In this document: one piece after another, positions 1 to 7,342 of the stretch | Numbering within the stretch: the stretch's first letter is position 1 | How the letters are laid out: the number at the start of each line of letters is the position of its first letter | Assembly (NCBI GenBank): GCA_036677805.1 | Contig: JAVBVS010000024.1 | Location: 62,001 to 126,000, forward strand | DNA from: SIG78 sp036677805 | GTDB taxonomy: Bacteria; Verrucomicrobiota; Lentisphaeria; Victivallales; Victivallaceae | Direction: 5' to 3' | DNA length: 64,000 nucleotides | Made by a program: the position numbers and the translations under genes | The notes under the pieces: model-generated | Database searches by the model: none | Told to the model about the DNA's origin: nothing | Seen by the model: the letters and a program-made list of their open reading frames with translations, nothing else

Positions 1-63
1 ATTTAAGAGAATAAATGGTGGAGCATAGCGGATTTGAACCGCTGACCCCCACACTACCAGTGT
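1..63 (-). repeat. attL: displaced 3' fragment of tRNA-Ala
   Basis: This 63 bp segment matches 7235-7297 at 62 of 63 positions. It covers the 3' part of tRNA-Ala from the anticodon stem through CCA plus about 15 bp of downstream flank. The 5' half of a tRNA is absent, since the sequence turns AT-rich after position 63, so this is not a functional gene. The one mismatch (position 56, A instead of G) falls in the anticodon triplet. The arrangement is the usual product of tyrosine-recombinase integration into a tRNA 3' end, where the element supplies a replacement 3' end and the original one is displaced. The repeat may extend left of the window. Confidence 0.85.
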
Positions 64-87
64 AAAATTTTAAGTACAAAAATTAAA

Positions 88-161
88 TTTTTATTGTTTT
101 TTTATTGTATTATTCGTTTTCTTGCAGTATCTTATATACAGCGCAGTAAAATACAATAAAA
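88..161. promoter_or_regulatory. Left-end repeated 12-mers, candidate integrase arm sites
   Basis: The 12-mer TTTTATTGTATT occurs at 100-111, with a one-mismatch copy (TTTTATTGTTTT) directly before it at 89-100, an 11 bp step. An exact inverted copy lies at 150-161, just upstream of the integrase start. The same motif forms an 11 bp-spaced pair at the other end of the element (7125-7147). Helically phased short repeats inside both att ends are typical of arm-type integrase or excisionase binding sites. The binding role is inferred. Confidence 0.55.
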
Positions 162-173
162 GAGACACACACA

Positions 174-959
174 ATGGCAAAGCGGGGGAGTAAAAAAGGT
201 TCCCCAAAGGGAAACGGGTTCGTTTATCAGCAACGGGCTGGAGGCAATTATTATTTCCAGTATATGGAAAATGGAAGCCGCAAGACAGTTTCCCTGAAAA
301 CCAAAAACCTCCGTACCGCAGAAATAAAAGCCAGAGAACTGCGCGGAGAAGTCGCGGAGCTTAAAACCAAAGAGGATTACTTGACTAAAATTGCGGCAAA
401 CCGCCGCTTGATGAAAGCATCTGCCATAAAGCTGAAAGACGGATGGGAGCATTATTTAAAAGCTCCGGGCGATGACAAACCTAACAGCTCTTCTGGGACG
501 TTGGAAAATCACAAACGTCATTATATTGAATTTGTCGATTGGCTGTCAACTAATTACCCCACAATCACCGAGTTGAGTGACGTTATTACTTTACCTGCCG
601 GATGCGGCATGTTCTCTCCGTACATCTCTAATTTAAGTCCTGAACGACTGGAACAGGCCCTAAATAAATCTTCCAAGCCATCTGAACTTGCACCGGGATA
701 TACCCCAAGTGAATTTTGCAAGCTGGCAAAAATCTCAAAACAAACCCTCTGGAATTGGGAGCATTCCGGTAAGATTACTCTTTCCAGAGTTGGGCGCGTT
801 GTTAGAGTTCCGCGTTTTGAAGCCGAAAGAATTTTGGAGCAGGGAGAAACATGCATAGGCCGAGATCAACGCGATAAAGCAACGAGACGCACAAGAAAGC
901 TCTTGCTCGTAAGACATGCCCGGAAGAAGCATAACCGCGCTGAGAATGGCTTAAAATAA
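174..959 (+). pseudogene. Truncated tyrosine recombinase fused to excisionase-like HTH
   Basis: This is an open frame of 261 codons. Residues 1 to about 60 (basic start, then GGNYYFQYMENGSRKTVSL) look like an integrase arm-binding domain, and residues ~80-135 (GTLENHKRHYIEFVDWL) like a core-binding SAM-like domain. The catalytic domain with its R, HxxR and Y residues is missing. The sequence passes instead into an HTH_17/MerR-like excisionase fold at about 190-235 (YTPSEFCKLAKISKQTLWNW, then VGRVVRVPRFEAERIL) and a basic tail. Typical integrases of this kind have 350-420 residues. I infer an in-frame deletion that joined an int N-terminus to a downstream xis-like gene. The product cannot catalyse recombination but may still bind DNA. 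It lies directly inside attL. Confidence 0.65.
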
Positions 960-1000
960 AAGATAACACATAGATTTAGTAACTGATAGGCAGCATCAAA

Positions 1001-1348
1001 ATGAAAACGTCTGAAAGGAAGCGACTTCCCATAGAGCGTATACAGGAAATAAACCGAATGTCACATTTGGGAAGCTTAAGTGTTGCTGACGTGAATGGAT
1101 ATATTGAAAAATTTGATGAGGTATTAGCCCAAGAACCCAACATTTCAGTTGTACCATATGTACGGGAGAGCAGAACATGTCAAAAAGCGAAAGGCAACTT
1201 AGAAGATCAAGCTAGAGATTTGCTCAGGGAGTTAAAAAAGAGAAGTGCAAATATTGCCCACCCTATATTCAAGGAGGTAGTAAAAGGCTCAATTCAGGAA
1301 TTCCCTTTCGGATTCCCATCATCTCAATACTTCCGCGAATGGCTGTGA
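1001..1348 (+). CDS. Hypothetical protein, 3' end probably a deletion junction
   Basis: This is a 115-codon open frame, 41 bp after the integrase remnant on the same strand, with no family I recognise. Residues 1-95 are mixed and charged (ERKRLPIERIQEINRM; LEDQARDLLRELKKRS). The last ~25 codons overlap the antisense hsdR remnant, and the hsdR similarity ends near 1295. The authentic part of this gene therefore probably stops near codon 95, and its tail is read from the noncoding strand of hsdR. The start has only a weak Shine-Dalgarno region. It could be a small accessory gene of the element or a truncated gene. Confidence 0.4.
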   Translation: MKTSERKRLPIERIQEINRMSHLGSLSVADVNGYIEKFDEVLAQEPNISVVPYVRESRTCQKAKGNLEDQARDLLRELKKRSANIAHPIFKEVVKGSIQEFPFGFPSSQYFREWL

Positions 1349-1598
1349 GGGTGCCGACCTGATCGATATGCTCTCGTGTCCGTCTGGCGAGAAGGGCTGC
1401 CACTTTTCCGCCATGAACTTTCTCCAACGCGTCCCATGCTTTGGGTTGTGACTCTCTTACCCATCCGGCGAGGTCATCTGGGAACAACGCGAGTTCCCGG
1501 TCATAGCCGGTATCGTCCGGGCTGTAAAGATAGCCGTGCCCAGCGAGATACTCGCAGATCTCTTCTTCAAAAGATTTTTCCAGATGAATTGTCGTCAT
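1269..1598 (-). pseudogene. hsdR: hsdR remnant: N-terminus of type I restriction subunit
   Basis: The first ~105 residues match the start of HsdR, the motor and nuclease subunit of type I restriction enzymes: MTTIHLEKSFEEEICEYLA, then ALFPDDLAGWVRESQP, then ARRTREHIDQVGTLTAIRGS and EMMGIRKG. A normal HsdR has roughly 1000 residues, with a PD-(D/E)XK nuclease followed by DEAD-box motor domains. All of that is missing, because similarity stops near 1295 and a stop follows at 1269. It is the last gene of the hsd operon, starting 7 bp after the nuclease-like gene stops. Restriction by this system should be lost while methylation could persist. Confidence 0.8.
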
Positions 1599-1605
1599 AA
1601 TAACC

Positions 1606-2526
1606 TCATGAATTTTTCATTATGTCGAGATAAAGTTCCCCTCGTTGGGCGGCATGGCGTCTTTTTCGCAACAACATTTCCGGAAGCGTAATTTTTGAAT
1701 CTAACACCATCATGAGATCACTGCCACTGATAAGGAAGATCGGCTTTAACGCATTGTCCGTTTTCAAACTTTGACACTCCGCTGTAAAACCGTTATAGGA
1801 AACAAATACGCCTAGCGTATTGTCAAGTTTTCCTCCAACCTTTCCGCCAAATTCCAACAGAGTTCCTTTGCTTATATTGGAAACTTTTTCCCATTTTGCC
1901 TCCAGCAGATAATCAATTCCATCAAAGGAGAACGCTCCGTCAATTTGTTCTCCGCTGATTTTAAAGGAACGTTTGGGATCGAGTTCAAAATACAAGAATA
2001 AGTCATATAGGAACTTTTCAAATAAAAATCCTTGTTTCTGTGGATTTTTTTCGGCAATAATTTGGCAGAAATTATCTTTCAATTCATTGAGATTACTCTG
2101 TCTTATGCTCAATTGACGCAAACGCTCTTCGTTTATAGATTGCTGTTGCGCCGCTCTTTGTTTTTCTTCCAACTGGTTTAAAAATCCGCAAGATACTTTG
2201 TTAAGAGCTGCAACTGCATCTCTTGCATCTTTTGCTTTTTTTGCACCATCTTCAAGCCTTTCCAAATGTGAGAAATCTGAAAAATTCGATACGGCTCCAA
2301 TCAACGCCAAAATGTCTTCTTGATAAAGATCATCTCGTTTTACCAAACGCCCTATTAAATCGTCAACTAAATCCTTCTTGGGGGTATTACTCCAATCTTG
2401 GGTTGATAAAATCGTTGCATCCCTGATTGTGGCTGCAACAAAAGAACGTAAATCGTTTCTATACCAATAGATTTTCCAGAGTGCATTTTTGAGCTTGACG
2501 ATAGCCTCAGGTGATATTTTTTTCAT
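1606..2526 (-). CDS. Mrr-like PD-(D/E)XK nuclease domain protein in the hsd operon
   Basis: The product has 306 residues. The N-terminal half (1 to ~110) is helical, and about 110-165 is rich in E, Q, R and L and probably coiled coil. The C-terminal half carries a restriction-endonuclease-like core: GFLFEKFLYDLF (about 170), then EQIDGAFSFDGIDYLLEAKW (about 195-215), which supplies the Asp and the ExK of the PD-(D/E)XK site, then GTLLEFGGKVGGK. Proteins of this sort occur near type I and type IV restriction loci. It starts 9 bp after hsdS ends and stops 7 bp before hsdR' starts, so it is part of the operon. Whether it cuts DNA on its own is unknown. It is the only intact nuclease-like gene left in this element. 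Confidence 0.65.
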   Translation of the reverse strand: MKKISPEAIVKLKNALWKIYWYRNDLRSFVAATIRDATILSTQDWSNTPKKDLVDDLIGRLVKRDDLYQEDILALIGAVSNFSDFSHLERLEDGAKKAKDARDAVAALNKVSCGFLNQLEEKQRAAQQQSINEERLRQLSIRQSNLNELKDNFCQIIAEKNPQKQGFLFEKFLYDLFLYFELDPKRSFKISGEQIDGAFSFDGIDYLLEAKWEKVSNISKGTLLEFGGKVGGKLDNTLGVFVSYNGFTAECQSLKTDNALKPIFLISGSDLMMVLDSKITLPEMLLRKRRHAAQRGELYLDIMKNS

Positions 2527-2535
2527 TTTTGCACC

Positions 2536-4416
2536 TTACAAAGGACAAAGATTTTCTTTTCGCATCCACCCCAATGCTTTCATCCACCGGTCACGTGGAA
2601 TCCGCTGTTTTGACGAATGCCAGTTGGTTAAGACTTCATCCACAATTTGGTCGTCGGAAGGATGTTCGGTGGCAAGCAGATCCTTCCATGCGCTATATAA
2701 GGTTGCCACGATTTCACATTGCTCCGTAGTTGCTGTCATAAAACGCTTGCACAGAGCAGAGAGTCTTTCCTCGTTATCAGAGAAATACCGTTCGAAATAT
2801 TCCCGGTATTTGCCTTCGTTTTCCAACGGAACATAGCGGTAACCCTTATCCTGCTTTTCACAACGGAACCATTTTTGTTTCAGTAGTTGTGAATCAACCG
2901 AACGAAGCGCACGGTTGTCATACGGACCGGCGGCGTCGCGATGATAGTGGGTCGCAAGATCGATATTGCAAATGTTTTCCGCGAGGAATAATATTTTCTG
3001 AAATTTCACATGTCCGAAAGTTGGTTCATGATGCATTCGTTTAATGATTTCAGCAGCAAACACGGATCGCTTGAAGAACGCATTTGCTTCGTGACTCTGC
3101 TCTCTTTTTTGTTCTTCCGCAAGTTCAACGATACAAATTTTCCCGGTAACGACGGCAGAAATCAATGCAGAACGTCGTTCTTGTAATAATTCAATACCTC
3201 GTTCTGCTTCGGCTATCAGTAATGCAAATTTTTTTAGCTTCTTCTGTAAAAATGCCGTAATCTCTCGTTGTTCTGAAATCGGAGGGATGCAAATCTTAAG
3301 ATCAAAAAATACATTTGGATATAAACGTAAACGAGATTCCCATATACCGGTTGAATAAGCTTTAACTACCGTAACAAAATTAGGAAGACGGGAAAGCATA
3401 TCAAAATATTTAGGATTTTGCTCGTTCCTAAAACGATATACATTATAGGAAGGGCTGACAACTCCATTACATGGAGAAATTCCCATAGCGCCCATCCAAG
3501 CCCACATGGTATTGATTACCAAATCATTTGCTGTACACTTCTTATATCCGTCCAGTGATTCAGCTAAGAACATATTGACATTTTTTTCTGATCGGGGAGT
3601 TACTCCGGTAATATGCGAAACAGTTAACAACGTTTCGTCATCATCCGCAGTGGCACGATCATCGATTTCTGTAAATATAACCTTACACCTTTGAACAGTC
3701 CAATGTGCGGGAATATCCCCCAGCCAATCGATCCCTGATGATTTCATCGACACATCAGGATTCAAGCCTTTGATAACGGCATGGGAAATCAACGCCTGAC
3801 GCTTTTCGGTAATCAAGTCGATCAGTTTTTGTTGCTCCGCAATTAAATCGTCGATCTTCTTTGTTTCCCGATCAAGAAAAGATGCAATTTCCTGTTGTTC
3901 AGATAATTGAGGGACTGGAATAGAAAGCATTGAAAGTTCATTACGTGATATTTCTAGAAAAGTAGTACCTTTCCCTAATGCATTTAATATTTCAGTAAAC
4001 GCAGATAGAAAATATGCATAAAAAAGAGAGCATGTCTTTTTAGACGGGATTAAAGATTTACACCCTTGATTATGGCATATTTCCTTTGTATTGATAGCCA
4101 AAGAACCAATTGGAGCACGAGTCGATAAAATAATGCTTCCAGGAGGAACAATACTCGTTCCACAGGAATTCAGCCCTTCCACAGTAATATTCTTTGCGGA
4201 ACTTGATATATATTGTGAATCAAGCTGGCTTAAATCGGCTGGAGTGACCCAACAAATATTTCCATCCCAATATTTGGAAACATCAGAACGAGGTGTGGCA
4301 CCTGTAACGATAGAAAAACAATATTTGGCAGCAGAAATATTCCAGGATTCGGGTATATTCCCGAGCCAATCAATGTTAGATGGTTTATATTTCAAATATA
4401 TTTTAAAACTACTCAT
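2536..4416 (-). CDS. hsdS: Type I restriction specificity subunit HsdS with extra C-terminal domain
   Basis: HsdS sets the DNA target of the type I methyltransferase. Two target-recognition domains are visible, each opening with an IDWLG-IP-W motif (about residues 12-25 and 250-260). Each is followed by a conserved helical spacer (LSEQQEIASFLDRETKKIDD and ISEQREITAFLQKKLKK). The protein has 626 residues against the usual 400-450. From about residue 445 on it carries a ~180-residue extension (FAAEIIKRMHHEPTFGHVKF, then AGPYDNRALRSVDSQLLKQK). I chose the ATG at 4416 because it forms an ATGA overlap with the stop of the upstream gene and places the first TRD motif normally. A longer reading from 4476 would overlap that gene by 64 bp. 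Confidence 0.9.
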   Translation of the reverse strand: MSSFKIYLKYKPSNIDWLGNIPESWNISAAKYCFSIVTGATPRSDVSKYWDGNICWVTPADLSQLDSQYISSSAKNITVEGLNSCGTSIVPPGSIILSTRAPIGSLAINTKEICHNQGCKSLIPSKKTCSLFYAYFLSAFTEILNALGKGTTFLEISRNELSMLSIPVPQLSEQQEIASFLDRETKKIDDLIAEQQKLIDLITEKRQALISHAVIKGLNPDVSMKSSGIDWLGDIPAHWTVQRCKVIFTEIDDRATADDDETLLTVSHITGVTPRSEKNVNMFLAESLDGYKKCTANDLVINTMWAWMGAMGISPCNGVVSPSYNVYRFRNEQNPKYFDMLSRLPNFVTVVKAYSTGIWESRLRLYPNVFFDLKICIPPISEQREITAFLQKKLKKFALLIAEAERGIELLQERRSALISAVVTGKICIVELAEEQKREQSHEANAFFKRSVFAAEIIKRMHHEPTFGHVKFQKILFLAENICNIDLATHYHRDAAGPYDNRALRSVDSQLLKQKWFRCEKQDKGYRYVPLENEGKYREYFERYFSDNEERLSALCKRFMTATTEQCEIVATLYSAWKDLLATEHPSDDQIVDEVLTNWHSSKQRIPRDRWMKALGWMRKENLCPL

Positions 4417-4877
4417 GACTGGACCCAGTTTATGGTGACTTCCTGCTGCTGTTTGTCTCCATTCAAAGTAATCCATTTTACCACAACATCATACGGTGGG
4501 AGGTATTTTTTGTTTGTAGATAAATCAAAGTTCATTGGTAAAGAATAAAAATTATCTCCGGATGGAATTTTTATGCAATCAAGATTGAAATCAAAACATT
4601 CATGCGCACGAATGCTGATTCCATTTAACACGATATCGATAACTCTAATATCTACAGGACCCTCATTGTAAATAAGCAGCATTCCTGTACCCGCACCTTC
4701 ATCACATGCGATCACCTTAATTTTTCCAGAATTACGTTCCAAGACACGATCTTTTTCGCGGGTTTCTTCAATCTGCAATATGCGCTTATTTACAAAATGT
4801 GATATACTCCAACTTACTACGGCAATTACCAATGAGACAATGGAGACTACAATCGTAATGGTTTCTGCTGTAGTCAT
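4413..4877 (-). CDS. Small membrane-anchored protein between hsdM and hsdS
   Basis: The product has 154 residues. A hydrophobic segment at about 7-30 (ITIVVSIVSLVIAVVSWSIS) should form a membrane anchor. A charged, coiled-coil-like stretch follows (ILQIEETREKDRVLE), and then a beta-rich soluble domain of about 100 residues with no motif I recognise. Its start overlaps the hsdM stop as ATGA (4874-4877), and its own stop overlaps the hsdS start as ATGA (4413-4416), so all three genes are translationally coupled. Known type I complexes are soluble or DNA-bound, so a membrane-anchored partner is unexpected. The function is unknown. Confidence 0.75.
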   Translation of the reverse strand: MTTAETITIVVSIVSLVIAVVSWSISHFVNKRILQIEETREKDRVLERNSGKIKVIACDEGAGTGMLLIYNEGPVDIRVIDIVLNGISIRAHECFDFNLDCIKIPSGDNFYSLPMNFDLSTNKKYLPPYDVVVKWITLNGDKQQQEVTINWVQS

Positions 4878-6820
4878 TTTCCCAACTCCTGCAGCATTCG
4901 CATGATATTTCCTGCAACTTGAGTGAGGTCAGCATCAATCTCCTCCAGCGGACGCGGTGGCTTGAATTCGTAAAAGTATCGGTTGAACAGAATTTCATAG
5001 CCGACATTTTCACGTGTCGAATCATCGATCCAGGCATCCGGCACATAGGGCAAAACTTCCCGCTGGAAATATGCATCAATATTTTCTTTTAACGGAATAT
5101 TCTCGGTGTCGCGAAGCGTGGAACTCGGTTCCGGATGTCCGTTTTTGCCGGGACGCTCTTTCCCGCGTTCTTCCTCGTCCGCCAACACCTTGACGATTTG
5201 CTTTTGTTCAACGGCGGATAGCTTCAGCGTAGACACCTCTTTCAATGCAGCCTTGAGTTCCGGTTCTGAAACATATTCCCGTCCGGATTGCGTCATTCTT
5301 ACCAATTTTGCAAAGTTTTTCAACTCTTCCCGCCGCTCATCGGTCAGTTTGCAATCTTCGACAAGCCACTGATCCAATTGCGCTAGATGTTTTTCATCGA
5401 ATTTATAAACCAGACGCAAGGGCCATTCTACCGTGATCGTTGTGTAGCCGAATTCAATATTGTCAAAAATTTTGCTCTCTTTGCATTCGGAGAAGTCCTC
5501 GTATAGACTGACGATTCGTTCAATGTCATCCGAGCCCAATTCCTTCCGTTTGCTTCCCAGACTCTTGCGCATCTTCTGGAAAAATTCGGTGGCATTGATA
5601 AGTTGAATCTTTCCACGCCGCCGTTCTTCCTTCCGATTGGAGAGAATCCAGACATAAGTGGCGATTCCGGTATTGTAAAACATGTCTGTCGGCAATGCAA
5701 TGATTGCTTCCAGCAAATCGTGTTCGATGATATGGCGGCGAATATTGCTTTCTCCGGAACCAGCTCCGCCAGTGAATAACGGAGACCCATTCAGCACAAT
5801 TCCGATCCGGCTGCCGCCTTCCTGCCGAGTACGCATTTTGCTGATCAGATGAAGCAGAAACAGCAGCGATCCATCCGAAACGCGCGGAACTCCCGGTCCG
5901 AAGCGTCCGGCATATCCATTCTTCGCTTCAGCCCGGATTTGCGTCTCCACTTTTTTCCATTCCACGCCATAGGGCGGATTGGAAAGCATATAGTCGAATT
6001 TATCCAAAGGCAGTCCGTCGTCCGAAAGCGTGTTGCCGAGGATAATCTTATCCACATCCTGCCCTTTGATCAGCATGTCCGCTTTACAAATGGCATAAGA
6101 CTCCGGATTCAGTTCCTGCCCATAGACGGAAAGGCTTGCCTTGGGATTTTTGCTATACAGATATTCTTCCGCTACGGAGAGCATACCGCCGGTTCCCGCC
6201 GTTGGATCATAAACGGTACGGACCTTCGCTGATTTCGAAAGTTCTTTTTTATCCGCACTGAAAATCAGTTCAACCATCAACCGGATCACTTCACGCGGAG
6301 TGAAGTGCTCTCCGGCGGTATCATTCGAGATTTCGGAGAATTTCCGGATCAGCTCTTCGAAAACGGTTCCCATCTGGGTATTGCTGACGGCATCGGGATG
6401 CAAGTCGAAGTTGGTGAACTTTTCGGTGACGAGATAGAGCAGGCCTGCCTTCTGCAACCGATCGATTTGCGCGGCAAACTCGAAGCATTCAAAAATGCTT
6501 CGGGCGTTTTCGGAAAATCCCTGAATATAGGCAAGCAGATTGTCATGGATATTATCCTGATCGCCCAGCAGCTTTTTCATGTCCAGTTCTGAAATATTGT
6601 AGAAATTCAGACCGGACGCATAGGTGAGATAAGGTGGCAGCAGAGGCGAATCCTCCACTTTCAGTCTTCGTACCGTTTCGAGAACTTTTTCCTTGGTTGC
6701 CGCCAATACGCAGTCCAGACGGCGTAAAACGGTAAACGGTAAGATTACCTTCCCATAATCCGATTGTTTATAATCTCCACGCAATAAATCAGCGACCGCC
6801 CAGATATCATTATGATTCAT
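4874..6820 (-). CDS. hsdM: Type I DNA methyltransferase subunit HsdM
   Basis: The product is an N6-adenine DNA methyltransferase subunit of 648 residues. An N-terminal helical HsdM_N region (about 1-130) precedes the methylase core. The SAM-binding motif I is DPTAGTGGML (about 205) and the catalytic motif IV is NPPYG (about 283). TPREVIRLMVEL before motif I is also characteristic. The ~150-residue charged C-terminal tail makes it longer than the common ~500-residue form. It is the first gene of the operon and is coupled to the next by a 4 bp overlap. All methylation motifs look intact, so modification may still occur if HsdS is functional. Confidence 0.93.
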   Translation of the reverse strand: MNHNDIWAVADLLRGDYKQSDYGKVILPFTVLRRLDCVLAATKEKVLETVRRLKVEDSPLLPPYLTYASGLNFYNISELDMKKLLGDQDNIHDNLLAYIQGFSENARSIFECFEFAAQIDRLQKAGLLYLVTEKFTNFDLHPDAVSNTQMGTVFEELIRKFSEISNDTAGEHFTPREVIRLMVELIFSADKKELSKSAKVRTVYDPTAGTGGMLSVAEEYLYSKNPKASLSVYGQELNPESYAICKADMLIKGQDVDKIILGNTLSDDGLPLDKFDYMLSNPPYGVEWKKVETQIRAEAKNGYAGRFGPGVPRVSDGSLLFLLHLISKMRTRQEGGSRIGIVLNGSPLFTGGAGSGESNIRRHIIEHDLLEAIIALPTDMFYNTGIATYVWILSNRKEERRRGKIQLINATEFFQKMRKSLGSKRKELGSDDIERIVSLYEDFSECKESKIFDNIEFGYTTITVEWPLRLVYKFDEKHLAQLDQWLVEDCKLTDERREELKNFAKLVRMTQSGREYVSEPELKAALKEVSTLKLSAVEQKQIVKVLADEEERGKERPGKNGHPEPSSTLRDTENIPLKENIDAYFQREVLPYVPDAWIDDSTRENVGYEILFNRYFYEFKPPRPLEEIDADLTQVAGNIMRMLQELGK

Positions 6821-6860
6821 AACCGATTTTCGTTTCTCATTGAGTTTATCTCATGAAGGA

Positions 6861-6889
6861 AAAATACATCATAATGTGACAATCATCAA
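6861..6889 (-). promoter_or_regulatory. Candidate promoter of the hsd operon
   Basis: Read on the minus strand, TTGATG (6884-6889) and TATTTT (6861-6866) are separated by 17 bp, about 40 bp upstream of the hsdM ATG. An imperfect inverted repeat (TCATTGAG / CTCATGA, 6838-6856) lies between the -10 and the start codon and could be an operator. The call rests on sequence pattern only. Confidence 0.4.
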
Positions 6890-6924
6890 CCTTAATTGGA
6901 ATAAAAAGTGTTAAATTAATAAAC

Positions 6925-7080
6925 TGGTTGCGCGTCTCCCCAAAAGCTGGACAACTCGCATTGGTGGAAAACGACCAGTCGGTTAAACCGGAAAGGGTCG
7001 TTTTATGAAGAAGACTTACGACAGTAAATTCAAGAGCCTGGTGGCCGTTGGAAGCGTTACGCGAGGAGTTGACAAATGAA
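6925..7080 (+). mobile_element. Remnant of an IS3-family insertion sequence (left end and start of orfA)
   Basis: The segment 6925-6957 contains CCCCAAAAGCTGGACAACT, which resembles the left terminal repeat of many IS3-family elements. A start at 7005, preceded by GGAAAGGG, encodes MKKTYDSKFKSLVAV, close to the N-terminus of IS3 OrfA. Reading shifts after that: continuing one frame over gives LEALREELT, the next expected OrfA segment, so a frameshift is likely. The reading ends at 7079 and no transposase follows. The remaining ~1 kb of the insertion sequence has been lost. The rest of the 430 bp gap between hsdM and tRNA-Ala holds the hsd promoter, the right-end repeats and the att repeat. 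Confidence 0.6.
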
Positions 7081-7124
7081 TGAGTGGTTGCAGGAATCAG
7101 CGGATTGAGAATGTTCCCGGCGCA

Positions 7125-7147
7125 CATTATTGTATTTTTATTGTATT
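7125..7147 (+). promoter_or_regulatory. Right-end repeated 12-mers, candidate integrase arm sites
   Basis: An exact TTTTATTGTATT lies at 7136-7147, preceded 11 bp earlier by a two-mismatch copy (CATTATTGTATT, 7125-7136). This repeats the motif and spacing seen inside the left end (89-111). Confidence 0.5.
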
Positions 7148-7234
7148 TTCGTGCGTGCAAGAAGAGTAAAATAGCGCAAAAGAGAACAAACAAGGGAAGT
7201 TGGCGAACCATTTATTCTTGTGCAAGTGCTTGAT

Positions 7235-7297
7235 ATTTAAGAGAATAAATGGTGGAGCATAGCGGATTTGAACCGCTGACCCCCACACTGCCAGTGT
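7235..7297 (-). repeat. attR: element end within tRNA-Ala
   Basis: This is the second copy of the 63 bp direct repeat and overlaps the 3' part of the intact tRNA-Ala (anticodon loop to CCA) plus 15 bp of flank. Together with positions 1-63 it defines an element of about 7.2 kb. The low GC of the enclosed DNA relative to the sequence right of 7437 supports this boundary. Confidence 0.85.
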
Positions 7298-7326
7298 GGT
7301 GCTCTAGCCAACTGAGCTAATGCCCC
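7250..7326 (-). tRNA. tRNA-Ala (anticodon GGC)
   Basis: On the minus strand the acceptor arm GGGGCAT pairs with ATGCTCC, followed by A73 and an encoded CCA. The D arm (AGCTCAGTTGGCTAGAGC) is normal. The anticodon stem CCACA/TGTGG encloses loop CTGGCAG with anticodon GGC, and the T arm contains GGTTCAAATCC. It is complete at 77 nt and serves as the integration target of the element at 1-7297. Confidence 0.95.
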
Positions 7327-7342
7327 GAAACATTGTCTTATT

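Noticed and set aside
88..161. The repeated 12-mers as a CRISPR array
   Set aside because: The units are 12 bp with 11 bp steps and no spacers of 25-40 bp, and no cas gene is present in the window.
6846..7211. A 121-codon minus-strand frame between hsdM and tRNA-Ala
   Set aside because: It covers the IS remnant, arm-type repeats and promoter, shows no conserved motif, and no Shine-Dalgarno precedes its start.
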